From positions 30,395,641 through 30,459,640 of the forward strand of contig CM071930.1 of assembly GCA_016081115.2 (NCBI GenBank): a DNA stretch of 64,000 nt, written 5' to 3'. Shown piece after piece: positions 21,544-30,374 of this stretch. Made by a program: the position numbers and the translations under genes. A model generated the notes under the pieces. The model was not told the origin of the DNA and made no database searches. It saw nothing but the letters and a program-made list of their open reading frames with translations. Numbering within the stretch: position 1 is the stretch's first letter; every line of letters begins with the position of its first letter. The DNA comes from Rehmannia glutinosa (taxonomy: Eukaryota > Streptophyta > Magnoliopsida > Lamiales > Orobanchaceae).

Positions 21544-22935
21544 TCAATACCCTTGAGCTACTAACCTTGCCTTATTTCGAACAATGTTGCCTTGATCATC
21601 AAGTTTGTTCCGGAATACCCATTTTGTACCAATGACAGTTTGAGATGGAGGACAAGGTACTAATTCCCATACATCATTTCTTTCAAATTGATTTAATTCC
21701 TCTTGCATTTCTAAGAACCAATCCTCATCCTCAATGGCCTCTTTAGCATTTTTCGGCTCTTTTTGAGAAATAAGAGCTTTCTCGGCAAATTTTCTCCAGG
21801 TCATCACTTTGTCAAGGGGATCACCAATAATAAGATCTTTTGGGTGATCTCCCTTAAATTTCAATGCAACGGGAAGATCCGAGATATCACCTCTATCTTC
21901 TTGAGGGCCATTTGAAGTGGACGGTTGATCATTTGATGTAGACGATTGATCATCAATTTGAACAATTTGTTCAATAATATCCTCTTCACCACTTTCATCA
22001 TTAGGTATTCTTTCAACTCCCGAAGCTTCATTGAATTTAACATGGATGGATTCTTCAACAACTCCACTAGTCTTATTGTAAACCCGATATGCTTTGCTTT
22101 TTGTTGAATATCCCATAAATATCCCTTCATCGGCCTTAGGATCAAGTTTGTCCAATTGATCCTTGGTATTCAAAATTAAGCATTTACAACCAAATATCTT
22201 GAAATAACTAATATTTGAAGTTCTACCTTTCCAAAGCTCATATGGAGTTTTATTCATTTTAGGACGAATATAAACTCGATTAATGACATAGCAAGCGGTA
22301 CTTACGGCTTCGGCCTAAAAACATTTTGGAAGTGAAAACTCATTGAGCATGGACCGACTCATCTCTTGTAATGTCCGATTTTTCCTTTCGGCTACTCCAT
22401 TTTGTTGAGGTGTCCTTGGAGCCGAGAAATTATGAGCATATCCTTTGGTTTCACAAAAGACTCTAAATTCACCATCAAATTCTCCGCCTCGATCGCTTCG
22501 AATAGACTTAATAGTGTCTTCCTTTTCATTTTCAATGAGTCTACACAACTTAACAAACTCATTAACGGCATCACTTTTATTGGTAAGAAAAAGAGCCCAA
22601 GTATATCTAGAAAAATCATCGACGATAACAAAAGTGTAATGTTTTCCACTTAAACTAGCCGTACCAATATCCCCATATAAATCAAGGTGAAGCATTTGTA
22701 GGGGTTTGGTTGTGGAAATTTCGTTTTTGGGCTTAAAACTACTTTTAACTAATTTGTTCTTTTGACAAGTGTCACATAAGCCAAGATTTTCAAAATTCAA
22801 TTTGGGTAGTCCTTTCACATGTTGGTTTTTGTAAATATTTTTCAAATTCTTGTATCCAACATGTCCAAGTCGCCTATGCCATAAACTAGTTAAATCATTA
22901 TTGGCGACTAAATAAGAAACATTTTGACTAACCAA
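21544..22935 (-). pseudogene. pol: Integrase and RT N-terminus (E2)
   Basis: 22935-22315 reads the pre-integrase zinc module (LWHRRLGHVGYKNL ... CDTCQKNK) and the integrase core: HLDLYGD (first Asp), IRSDRGGEF (second Asp) and RTPQQNGVAERKNRT (Glu). TAG at 22315-22317 replaces the Trp codon of the family's PKxFWAEAV. The same frame continues to 21544 through NKTPYELWKGR, FGCKCLI, EGIFMGYSTKSKAYRVYNK and WVFRNKLDDQGNI. TGA there replaces a sense codon (Cys TGC in E1) in the conserved KGYCQEEG position. Both stops are single-base changes. Confidence 0.88.
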
Positions 22936-23222
22936 ATCACTTTACAAATTTTGTAAAGATTGCCTTTTCTATTTGCTTCACAAATAATTTCACCATTTTT
23001 AAGTATAAGGCATTTTTCTTTATTAAAGGAAACATCATAATTTGAATCACAAAGTTGGCTAACACTTATTAAATTAAACTTAAGCCCTTCAACTAAAAGA
23101 ACATTACTAAGAGAGAAAGAAGAGTTACCAAAAGAATTTCTTTTAGGTACCATTTTGAATCTTCCATTGTTGTTATAGCCCCTATTACCTACAAAAGAAT
23201 TTCTTTTAGGTACCCTATAATT
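22908..23222 (-). pseudogene. pol: Remnant between Gag and integrase, protease deleted (E2)
   Basis: Directly after Gag the frame has only a short NRGYNNNGRF linker, then VPKRNSFGNSSFSLSNVLLV and EGLKFNLISVSQLCDSNYDV, which is sequence normally downstream of protease. The catalytic DSG motif and its surroundings (about 80-100 residues in E1) are missing. A copy of 'aaaagaatttcttttaggta' lies on each side (about 23130-23150 and 23197-23217). A frameshift near 22920-22935 separates it from the integrase frame. Confidence 0.75.
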
Positions 23223-24800
23223 TTAGGGTCCATGGGGGTTAGTCTTGAGACCTTTGGGTCTCCAAACATGTCTTGAGCTATTTCTCAATTTGCAATTATT
23301 AGCATAATGTCCAACTTTGCCACAATAAAAACAAGTAGGAGTATTATAGTTATTAGCACGTACAAAAGTCGGACCTTGGTTATTTTTCTTAAAAACACTT
23401 TGAAATGGCTTGTAACCAAGTCCCAATTTGGAATGCTCACCTCTTTGTGCATCTAAAATTTTTGTGACTTTATCCGTGCTTATGTTGAAACAATGCACAT
23501 CATTTTTCAAACATTCAATATCTTTTGTGAGCGATTCCTTTTCGGTTTCAAGAGAATGAACTCTAGTAAGAGTAAGAGCATGAGCTTTGTCTAGAGATTC
23601 ATAAGAGGTGAATAATTTTTCTTTTTCAACCTTAAGCTCCTTATGCTCCTTTTTCAAATTTTTGTATTTAACAATTAAATTTTGAAACTCAATTTGCAAT
23701 TCATCAAAATCACATTGCAAGTCATCAACTATGGAGGAAGTAGAGGAATTAGAGTGTACCTCATTGTTTTCATCGTCTATGGCCATGAGACCGTGTTCGG
23801 TTTCTCCTTCCTCATCGGTTGTTTGGAGTAGTTCATCCCATGTTTCGACCTCCGCGTTTAGAGCCTTCTTTTTTGTGAAAGGCTTCTTTTTCTTTTGCTC
23901 CTCTTCATCGATCTTTGGGCAATCGGCAATGAAGTGCCCAGGTTTTCTGCATTTAAAGCAAGCATTATCTCTTGGTTTTCTCGCTTTATTTTTATTCACA
24001 AATTTTGCAAATTTTCGAACAAGTGCGGCCGTCTCCTCCTCATCATCATCATTATCATAGTATGCATTATTAGAGGAAGAAGCAAGACCTTTAGGAATAA
24101 TTTGCATACCCGATTGATTTGTGGATGGTTTGGAGTTTTTCCTCTCCTTGAGATAGACTTCATAGATGAGTAGATTTCCAATAAGCTCGTCAAACTTGAG
24201 TGTCTCAAGATTTTGTGCCTCTGTGATTGCCGTTACTTTTTCGGACCATGAGCCGGGAAGAGCATTCAATTCCTTAGTCACCTTGTCTTCTTCGGAAATG
24301 ACTTTGCCGAGGGCCACAAGAGGATTGACAATATTGTCAAGCCTTTCCACCATCTTGGAGATGCTTTCGCCATCATACATGTTAAAGTTTTCGAAGTCTT
24401 TAACAAGCATGGTCTTTCTTGCTTGCTTGACTTTCTTAGTCCATTCATAGATTGTCTCCATTTTTTCCCAAACCTCATGTGCCGACCTTATGCCTCTTAT
24501 GCGATTGTACTCGGTGGCGGTAAGAGAACAATGCAAAATATTTAAGGCCTTACCGTTTAGAGAGAAAGCCTTTTTGTCGTTTTCATCTAACTCCTTGAAA
24601 GGTTTAGGAACTAAGGTGCCATCCTCCGATTTTTTTGTTGGTTGATCAACTCCTTCAATGACCACATTCCAAATGTCGAACCCGCACCCTTGTAGGAAGC
24701 ACTCCATACGGTCTTTCCAAAATGCGTAGTTGTTGGCGTCAAATAGTGGTGTCTTATTGGTGGAGGCGCCGGTGGTGAGATGAGCATCATTTGTAGCCAT
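23223..24800 (-). CDS. gag: Gag polyprotein (E2)
   Basis: The 525-codon frame starts at the ATG 55 bases inside the right LTR boundary. Residues about 15-35 (NKTPLFDANNYAFWKDRM) and 60-230 are the copia-type Gag (UBN2-like) domain that builds virus-like particles. Two zinc knuckles are present: CFKCRKPGHFIADC at about 278-291 and CFYCGKVGHYANNC at about 489-502. Between them lie acidic and coiled-coil regions (YKNLKKEHKELKVEKEKL). Such a long Gag with a second knuckle fits the Sirevirus type. The frame is intact and ends at 23223; in a full element it would be followed in frame by protease, lost here. Confidence 0.93.
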   Translation of the reverse strand: MATNDAHLTTGASTNKTPLFDANNYAFWKDRMECFLQGCGFDIWNVVIEGVDQPTKKSEDGTLVPKPFKELDENDKKAFSLNGKALNILHCSLTATEYNRIRGIRSAHEVWEKMETIYEWTKKVKQARKTMLVKDFENFNMYDGESISKMVERLDNIVNPLVALGKVISEEDKVTKELNALPGSWSEKVTAITEAQNLETLKFDELIGNLLIYEVYLKERKNSKPSTNQSGMQIIPKGLASSSNNAYYDNDDDEEETAALVRKFAKFVNKNKARKPRDNACFKCRKPGHFIADCPKIDEEEQKKKKPFTKKKALNAEVETWDELLQTTDEEGETEHGLMAIDDENNEVHSNSSTSSIVDDLQCDFDELQIEFQNLIVKYKNLKKEHKELKVEKEKLFTSYESLDKAHALTLTRVHSLETEKESLTKDIECLKNDVHCFNISTDKVTKILDAQRGEHSKLGLGYKPFQSVFKKNNQGPTFVRANNYNTPTCFYCGKVGHYANNCKLRNSSRHVWRPKGLKTNPHGP

Positions 24801-24842
24801 GGATCTTTCCTCTTTACTCGGAACGAGCTAGCCAAAGAGTTT

Positions 24843-24855
24843 GACTCTGATACCA
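24843..24855 (-). other. Primer binding site (E2)
   Basis: The plus strand reads gactctgatacca; the minus strand is tggtatcagagtc, two bases from the LTR. It matches initiator tRNA-Met except at the far end. Confidence 0.9.
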
Positions 24856-24857
24856 CT

Positions 24858-26151
24858 TGCAAGTCCAAGTGGCTACAATAATCTAGAGGGGGGGTGAATA
24901 GATTATCCCGCTTTTTCAGATTTTGCCCTCTTTTTCGAAAAATACAAGCAAAGATGAAATGTTAAATGCGGAAAATAAATAGCACACGTCGATTTATAGT
25001 AGTTCAACCCACCTAGGGCCTAATCTACTACCACCCCAGTATACCCGGGATGGATTTCAAAAAGAAAAAAAGATTTTATTAATTTACCAAAAATTAATAC
25101 AACACCTCGAGAATTACCACAATCCTCTTTCACCACCTTGAGGATTACCACAACCCTCTTACAACACCTTGAGGATTACCACAACCCTCTTACAACACCT
25201 TTGAAGATTACCACAACCTTCAAACACCTATCACCTAGATCACCCAAGTGTATTCTTACCACAAGAATACTCACAAGGATGTCTTGTGTTGAATGATGAC
25301 CAAAAATCAAGATTACAACTCAATAATGATTGAAACAATATGAGTACAAGTGTAATCAATAATTGAAAGCCTAGACCTCAAATTTGTGCAAGTGAAAGTG
25401 CTTAGGCTAATACAACAAGATATATAAAAGTGTTTGCTTTGTTTGCTTTTTGCTTGTATGGAGTGTTTTTTCTTGTTGCTTGAATGAAGCCTCTATTTAT
25501 AGGAGAGGACTTGGCTTTCATTTCCAGACATTGGCTCCTCCTTGGGGAGTGATTTGCTGCAAAAGAAACCATTTAAAATGACCAATATAGCTGTTAGAAA
25601 TCAATCCCACAAAACAGGAAAAAGCTATCTGAAAACGCAACGGATAGTTTGCTGATAAACATAGGGTTCGACCGGTCGCGCAGAGATAAGATTGAAATTG
25701 AATTCTGCAAATTTTTACACAGGGGGACCGGTCGGAGGGGGGTGCGACCGGTCGCCCTTAGCTGTGACCGGTTGGACTTGAAGATTTTACGAAACAGAGA
25801 AGTCTGAACCAAGAGGGCTGCTCCCAGGTACAGTCGCCCGCCGGTCGACCGGTCGCCCTCACCGGTCGACCAACTGGTCGACCGGTCGCCCTCTTCATTT
25901 TTTCCTACGTCCCATTTTCTGTTTCAAAACTCAACTCAGGTACGTGTTGCCCTATAGGGCAACCGGTCGAGCCTGAAACAAATGTGTTGTCCAATTTTTT
26001 ATCGAAAATAAACTCTAAGAAATACTCCGAAAAATAGTAAAAACATTTAAATCAATCGGAAGTATTTAGACAACATTTAGGGACATTGTTTTGGTTTAAA
26101 AACTCATTTGAACAAAATCATCAAAATCATGATAAAAACATTTATCTAACA
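24858..26151 (-). repeat. 5' LTR of E2 (right on plus strand)
   Basis: Plus-strand start TGCAAGTCCAAGTGG and end ATCTAACA pair with 17738-19011. The TATA box is at 25493-25502 (minus CTATAAATAG). Upstream of it, in the U3, lie eight ACCGGT cores (25671, 25727, 25747, 25767, 25848, 25861, 25881, 25962), most set in GCGACCGGTCGCC-like palindromes. Confidence 0.93.
25671..25967 (-). promoter_or_regulatory. ACCGGT palindrome cluster in E2 U3
   Basis: Eight copies of a palindrome centred on ACCGGT occur within 300 bp, upstream of the LTR TATA box in element orientation. Several extend to GGCGACCGGTCGCC. The 3' LTR has only five, and the related solo LTR at 59571-60759 has degenerate versions (gcgaccggtagc, ggcgactggtcgcc). 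The position suggests an enhancer or a methylation-sensitive element; no factor can be named from sequence. Confidence 0.6.
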
Positions 26152-26156
26152 CGAAG
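26152..26156. repeat. Target site duplication CGAAG (right, E2)
   Basis: Second copy of CGAAG, directly after the CA end of the right LTR. Confidence 0.95.
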
Positions 26157-26924
26157 TGGAGAAGGAAAAAGAAACAGAACAACAAAGAAGTTGACATCGA
26201 CGGCTCGGGGCGATTCGTCTGTCTCGGTGAAGTGCTAACAACTTTGCAGGCTGAGGACGCTGCTGATGCACAGGATGGATCTGCCCTGGGAGTTAACACT
26301 CTGGGCAATGAAAGTGCAATCCACGGAGTTGAGACCCTGTGGATGCCACTCGCAGAATCACCCCTAAGACAAACCGGGGCTGTCGAAGGGATTGTACAAG
26401 GCCCCGCTGCAGTTGAGACTGCAGGAGGTAATGAAGGCCTAAAGGAGGTTGAGACTTCCCTAGGTAAAAACCAAGGAGATAAGAGCATTCCTCAGAACAT
26501 AATTGCTGATTTAGAGGAGGAAATCAGTGCTCTTCATGACTCCCAGGATGATCCTGATATAACATTCCTAGGATCGCAGATGAAGCTGAATCAACCCCTG
26601 CTAAAGATGATTCAGATGAGGATGTTCTTCCAAGTACGAGTAAGCCAGACTTCAAAGCTGCTCGAAAAACGTTCAATTTTGATGATGAGCCAACCCCTCA
26701 AATCTCATCATATTCCGATGACGCTACTGATACGACCGAGGAACAATCAACTCAAAAGGATAAACCAGCTAAGACCGAAGAAGCTGTTAAGACAGCTGAG
26801 GCTCAGCCAGCTGGGTCAATTCTATCAAAGGCCCCAGCTGAATCACGATCAATCAAGCAGCTTCCGAGCTGCAAAGAGAGACCACCTCACGCACAATATC
26901 TCAAGTGCGAGACGATGCTTATGA
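26157..26924 (+). pseudogene. Extra gene, acidic middle region after E2 (E1)
   Basis: The frame 26232-26924 continues the extra gene on the far side of E2. It is rich in Glu, Ala, Thr and Gln: ALGVNTLGNESAIHGVETLW, LEEEISALHDSQDDPDITFL. The E3 counterpart is at about 45420-46080 and E4 has an equivalent Glu/Val-rich stretch. The latter half of this frame (from about 26590) is Arg/Gln/Leu-rich and looks out of frame, so at least one shift exists. No known domain is recognised. Confidence 0.5.
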
Positions 26925-28197
26925 AGAAGTATTTCCTTTTTCTCATGAGCTGCCCATACTTGAAGAAGAGACTGCACGAGAACAGAAGTGGCCGGCAGCT
27001 GACTCAAGTCAGACAGCTGAGATGCGTGAAATCTTCAAGAAGATCTGTGAAGAGATTGAGAAGATTGAATGGCACCAAGCCTCTCTCGACATGCGCCTGG
27101 ACAATAGAGATGCCACTCTCAAAGTAGATTTGAGAGGAGTGGTGGTTATAATAAGGGAATGGTCTCAACAGCACAGTGCCATGCGTCTCAAGCAGGTTCG
27201 CTACTTCAAGGCACTATACAATCGAATGATGATCTGGAGTGCTGACAATGCTGATATGAAGGCAAGGATGCAAACCTATATGGAGAGATTGCATTCCTCC
27301 CATACAACTGAGATGGAATTGTTGCGTGAATTTCAACGCAAAGAACTTCTGCGCGTAGAGGAGAATATGAATGCCAAGTTTAGCTTTCTTATAGCTGAAA
27401 TGAAACTGTTGGAAGCTGAGTCCAAAGCCACCCGCTCAGAGTTTCGAACATCATACTCCGCAGCCGAATCCAAAGCCACCCGCTCAGAATTTCGGACAGC
27501 ATATTCCGCAGCAGACTCCAAACAGAACTCAGCTATCAATTGCTTAGATTTTATGCTCGCAGGGATGTTTCCAGGGGTTCCTCTCTCCTTTGATGATGCC
27601 AAAAAGGGGGAAGAGGAATATCAAAAGAGTTTGAAGGAAACAACCACTGTAGAGAAGACAGATACAACTGTTGAGAAGATAAAAGAGAAGGGAAAATCTG
27701 TTGAGGGGGAAAGGTCAAAGGATGTGACCTTAATGCTTGTTGAAACCCCTCAGCAAGGTCACGTCACAGCCCACATCATCAACAAACTTCCTGTAACTCT
27801 GCCGCTCTATCACTCTGCTGTGGAGGATTTCGACAAAAGAACGGATGCCCGTGTTGAAGAGATGTTAAAACAATTTGGAGGCATTCCGGCGGGAAAAGAT
27901 ACAGACGCCATTCCAAATAATAGACAAGAGCCAAGATACGTTGAAGAATTCAAAACGCTCGAGTCTGAAAGATATTTCAAAAACATGTCCATAGCCCAAG
28001 CCTGGGACTTGTACTGGGAGAAAGGTCTAAAGCTGTGCGAAGAAGCTGACAAGCAGCAGACTACTAGCAGTCACTCTGCTGGTCACTCTGCTGGAAAGAA
28101 GAAGACTCGACTGATGACATGCCCAGAGGAGGAGGAAGAAGTGGCGGAGGTAGTGGCTTTAAACCTAGACCTCTACCCAAAAATATTGAATATGTAG
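26905..28197 (+). CDS. Extra gene, helical C-terminal region (E1)
   Basis: An open frame of 430 codons, the longest in the extra gene. It is mostly predicted helix: REIFKKICEEIEKIEWHQAS, LRGVVVIIREWSQQHSAMRL, VRYFKALYNRMMIW, then a long charged stretch (HTTEMELLREFQRKELLRVE). Near 27417-27520 a 17-residue unit (ESKATRSEFRT.YSAA) is tandemly duplicated. Further on come FMLAGMFPGVPLSFDDAKKG, a Lys/Glu/Thr linker, RVEEMLKQFGGIPAGKDTD and YFKNMSIAQAWDLYWEKGL. The last block is conserved in E3 (ANMSMAQAWD) and E4 (GMDISDAWDLYWAKAL). The final 20 codons are out of frame; the correct frame continues at 28119. Function unknown; a structural or chaperone-like role in particles is possible. Confidence 0.6.
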   Translation: MRDDAYEEVFPFSHELPILEEETAREQKWPAADSSQTAEMREIFKKICEEIEKIEWHQASLDMRLDNRDATLKVDLRGVVVIIREWSQQHSAMRLKQVRYFKALYNRMMIWSADNADMKARMQTYMERLHSSHTTEMELLREFQRKELLRVEENMNAKFSFLIAEMKLLEAESKATRSEFRTSYSAAESKATRSEFRTAYSAADSKQNSAINCLDFMLAGMFPGVPLSFDDAKKGEEEYQKSLKETTTVEKTDTTVEKIKEKGKSVEGERSKDVTLMLVETPQQGHVTAHIINKLPVTLPLYHSAVEDFDKRTDARVEEMLKQFGGIPAGKDTDAIPNNRQEPRYVEEFKTLESERYFKNMSIAQAWDLYWEKGLKLCEEADKQQTTSSHSAGHSAGKKKTRLMTCPEEEEEVAEVVALNLDLYPKILNM

Positions 28198-28469
28198 ATC
28201 CAGGCAAGAAGGGAAGGATCTATTGGGATGAATATGATGCCATAGCAAGTCTGGAAGTGGAGAAGAAACATGCTGAGTATGTTAAGAGAATCGAAGAAGA
28301 AAATAGAAGACAAACTCAGTTGTGGCAAGAGAGACAAGAAAGGAAAAGGAAAGATGAAGCTGCCAAGAGGGCTTATGAGAAGAAGAAAGCATCTGAAGAA
28401 GAAAAGAAGAGAAAGAAAGCAGAGGACGACAAAGCTGAAGAAGAAAGAAGGAGGCAGCGAAGGCGATGA
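28119..28469 (+). CDS. Extra gene, C-terminal tail (E1)
   Basis: The frame reads RGGGRSGGGSGFKPRPLPKN (Gly/Arg-rich), IEYVDPGKKGRIYWDEYD, then a highly charged helix (EYVKRIEEENRRQTQLWQER; YEKKKASEEEKKRKKAEDDK) ending RRRQRRR at TGA 28467-28469. E3 47535-47867 repeats this closely, and E4 57600-57944 has a Gly/Arg-rich stretch and a similar Lys/Glu/Arg helix. The overlap with the previous frame reflects a one-base shift near 28110-28130. Such a tail could bind nucleic acid or form a coiled coil. Confidence 0.6.
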   Translation: MPRGGGRSGGGSGFKPRPLPKNIEYVDPGKKGRIYWDEYDAIASLEVEKKHAEYVKRIEEENRRQTQLWQERQERKRKDEAAKRAYEKKKASEEEKKRKKAEDDKAEEERRRQRRR

Positions 28470-28506
28470 AGTGTTGCTGTCCACCCCTTCATGTATTTTA
28501 CTATTG

Positions 28507-28542
<36 letters not shown>

Positions 28543-28769
28543 AGTCTTCTGTACGTTGAATAAGAAATTTGTAATTTCTATATTTTTGCGTAGATATAGA
28601 ATGCTATGTTTGCTCTGATACACATTGTAAACAAATGTGTAAAGGACAAGAATGTTATGATCAATAAAAAGATTGATTCTACGCATACATTCTCTCATTA
28701 CTACATTGTCTGTATGTATCTTTGATGCTTACATTTTGTATGTATGTTTTAAGTTTTGGCATCATCAAT
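28470..28769 (+). other. 3' untranslated region of E1 with TA microsatellite
   Basis: No coding sequence. It includes a (TA)n run at 28510-28539 and AT-rich DNA, ending in the conserved block 'aagttttggcatcatcaata', which is also found just before the PPT of E3 and E4. Confidence 0.7.
28510..28539. repeat. (TA)15 microsatellite
   Basis: An uninterrupted TA run just after the extra gene. The corresponding E3 position has only 'aatacatacaatg', so the expansion is specific to this copy. Confidence 0.93.
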
Positions 28770-28780
28770 AAGGGGGAAAT
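28770..28780 (+). other. Polypurine tract of E1
   Basis: 'aagggggaaat' abuts the 3' LTR and primes plus-strand DNA. It is the same in E3 (48089-48102) and E4 (58129-58140). Confidence 0.9.
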
Positions 28781-30365
28781 TTTTGGGAAATTTATTGTTT
28801 AGATTTTGATGAATGCCATGTAAAACTTAGAATAGAAAGTTGGCACTCCACTTTTCTTGTAATTTGTACTGAAATAGATAGGGCTGTATGAGCTGAGTCA
28901 AGTCAGATATGCCTGGATATACAAGAAGTCAACTGAAGACTAGGATGAAGACTCCACAGTGAAATAGCTGAGTGTGACAAGAAAGAAATGTCAAGGACTC
29001 GACTGAAGGAGTATTAGTTGAGATACAGCTGTGTGAAGAGTCAGTCAAGTCAACTCAAGAAGCCAAGTCTCAAGTTGAAGTGACAGATGAGTCTTTCAAT
29101 CATTGGAGGAGACTCAAGTCACCTGGGAAAAGACAGCTGCAAAGAGAAGTTAACTGGAAAGAATCCGTTGCACAAAAGTCAAGAATATTACTTAAACAAG
29201 TAATACTTCCATGTTGCCATGTCTTAAAGTGCTCAGTCCCAGAAGCGTGCAAAAGGAATAAACCAATGAGAAGCACTGCACCTCGTGTCAGAACCTAAAA
29301 AGCTGAACATTCATTTAATACGAGGAAAAGTCTACATCTCAAGATTGAAGACCCAGAAAAGACAAGCCAACGAACACTAGTGACTTTTGAAAATCAGCCT
29401 ATCTCTTCAACGGGCAGATTTTTTAAAGTTCACTATAAAAGGCTGAGGAATCACTTTGAGAAAAGGTAACCTTGCATACCTGAACCGCGAACAATCAAGA
29501 AATTATTCAAACTGTAACCTGCAAAAATATTCTCAAGTTATTCAAGCAAATCCTCAAGCCTAAATCTAGAAGGAAATCGATCCAACACTAAGCTGTGAAG
29601 GAAAGACAACTTCAAACTGTTGAAGAGGAAACTTTTGAAGAAGCAAAAGGGGTCTACTTTCCAAGGAGGATTGTAGAAAGGTTCAAGGTCGAACCAGTCT
29701 CAAGTTATTGGAGGGCTTCGTGATCAAATCCAAGAAGCTTGAGCAAGTAGTCAAGTAACAAGGCAAATATGCCCGTGAAGAAGCCGAGTCGGGGCGAGAA
29801 GCCACCGAGTGATCAAGGCATCTCCAGACTGAGTCCCAAAGGAGCAAGTCAGCTGTGTGATCAAGACTTGTATCTGGACTGATAACCACTTTGTACTCTG
29901 ATCAATACTTAGTGGATTCCTCCAGGAGTTGGAGAAGAGAGGAGTAGAAGAATTACCCCATCTTCGAACCTCTATAAAAATTATTGTGTCATTTACATTT
30001 CAGCATTTTTTTTCTGCACATCACTTTATATCTGCTGATAATTTGCTATCCAACTGATAATTAACAAGGTGCAAAAATCAAGTGTTAAAACAAACTTAAA
30101 TCAAATTAAAGGGTGTTAAGTCTTCCGATGAAAATCTCATCACAGCCAAGTTAAGGTTTAGTCTAAACAGCTGAGTTATTCTATCAACAGCTCTTTCGAG
30201 TATGTTGAGTGGCTAACTCTGCTGATTAACTAACCTAGCTGTCCCCCAAGGACTTAGCTGTGTATTTAACTTTGTAATATTTTTTAAAAGGACTAAAATC
30301 GAAAAGTTGGTAAGGTTTATTCAACCCCCCCTTCTAAACCTTACTCACACCCCTTGGGACCTACA
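28781..30365 (+). repeat. 3' LTR of E1
   Basis: Starts TTTTGGGAAAT (TG changed to TT) and ends GGGACCTACA, collinear with 7781-9367. The TATA box is at 29433-29442. Similarity is high except for the block at about 29750-29815. Confidence 0.95.
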
Positions 30366-30370
30366 ATGTC
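30366..30370. repeat. Target site duplication ATGTC (right, E1)
   Basis: Second copy of ATGTC. It overlaps the left target duplication of the neighbouring hAT-like element. Confidence 0.93.
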
Positions 30371-30374
30371 TGCC

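Larger units (their letters stand above)
17738..26151 (-). mobile_element. E2: Sirevirus-like copia element nested in E1
   Basis: Two LTRs (17738-19011 and 24858-26151) in the same orientation flank a minus-strand PBS, gag, integrase, RT, RNase H and PPT. The length is 8,414 bp. The Gag type, several polypurine tracts upstream of the 3' LTR and long LTRs point to the Sirevirus (Maximus/SIRE) lineage. No env-like frame is found between RNase H (20234) and the 3' LTR. The protease domain is missing and pol has stops and a frameshift, so this copy is non-autonomous. Confidence 0.93.
7781..30365 (+). mobile_element. E1: giant Ty1/copia element with extra gene (contains nested E2)
   Basis: Near-identical LTRs of 1587 and 1585 bp flank a PBS, gag, pol (protease-integrase-RT-RNase H, the copia order), an additional gene of about 4.5 kb and a PPT. 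Subtracting the nested 8.4-kb E2 and one copy of its duplication leaves about 14.2 kb, roughly two to three times a typical copia element. The close agreement with E3 (14,055 bp, same order) shows that this is the real family architecture. The PPT sequence and a gene beyond pol suggest relatedness to Sireviruses. Several stops and frameshifts make this copy inactive as sequenced. Confidence 0.92.

Noticed and set aside
15557..28469. Calling the extra gene an envelope gene
   Set aside because: Position fits Sirevirus env-like genes, but no signal peptide, transmembrane helix or cleavage site is visible and the composition is charged and helical.
28173..28484. Minus-strand open frame rich in Phe, Ser and Leu (also 57756-58068)
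   Set aside because: It is the antisense of the Lys/Glu-rich C-terminal helix of the extra gene; low-complexity composition alone creates it.
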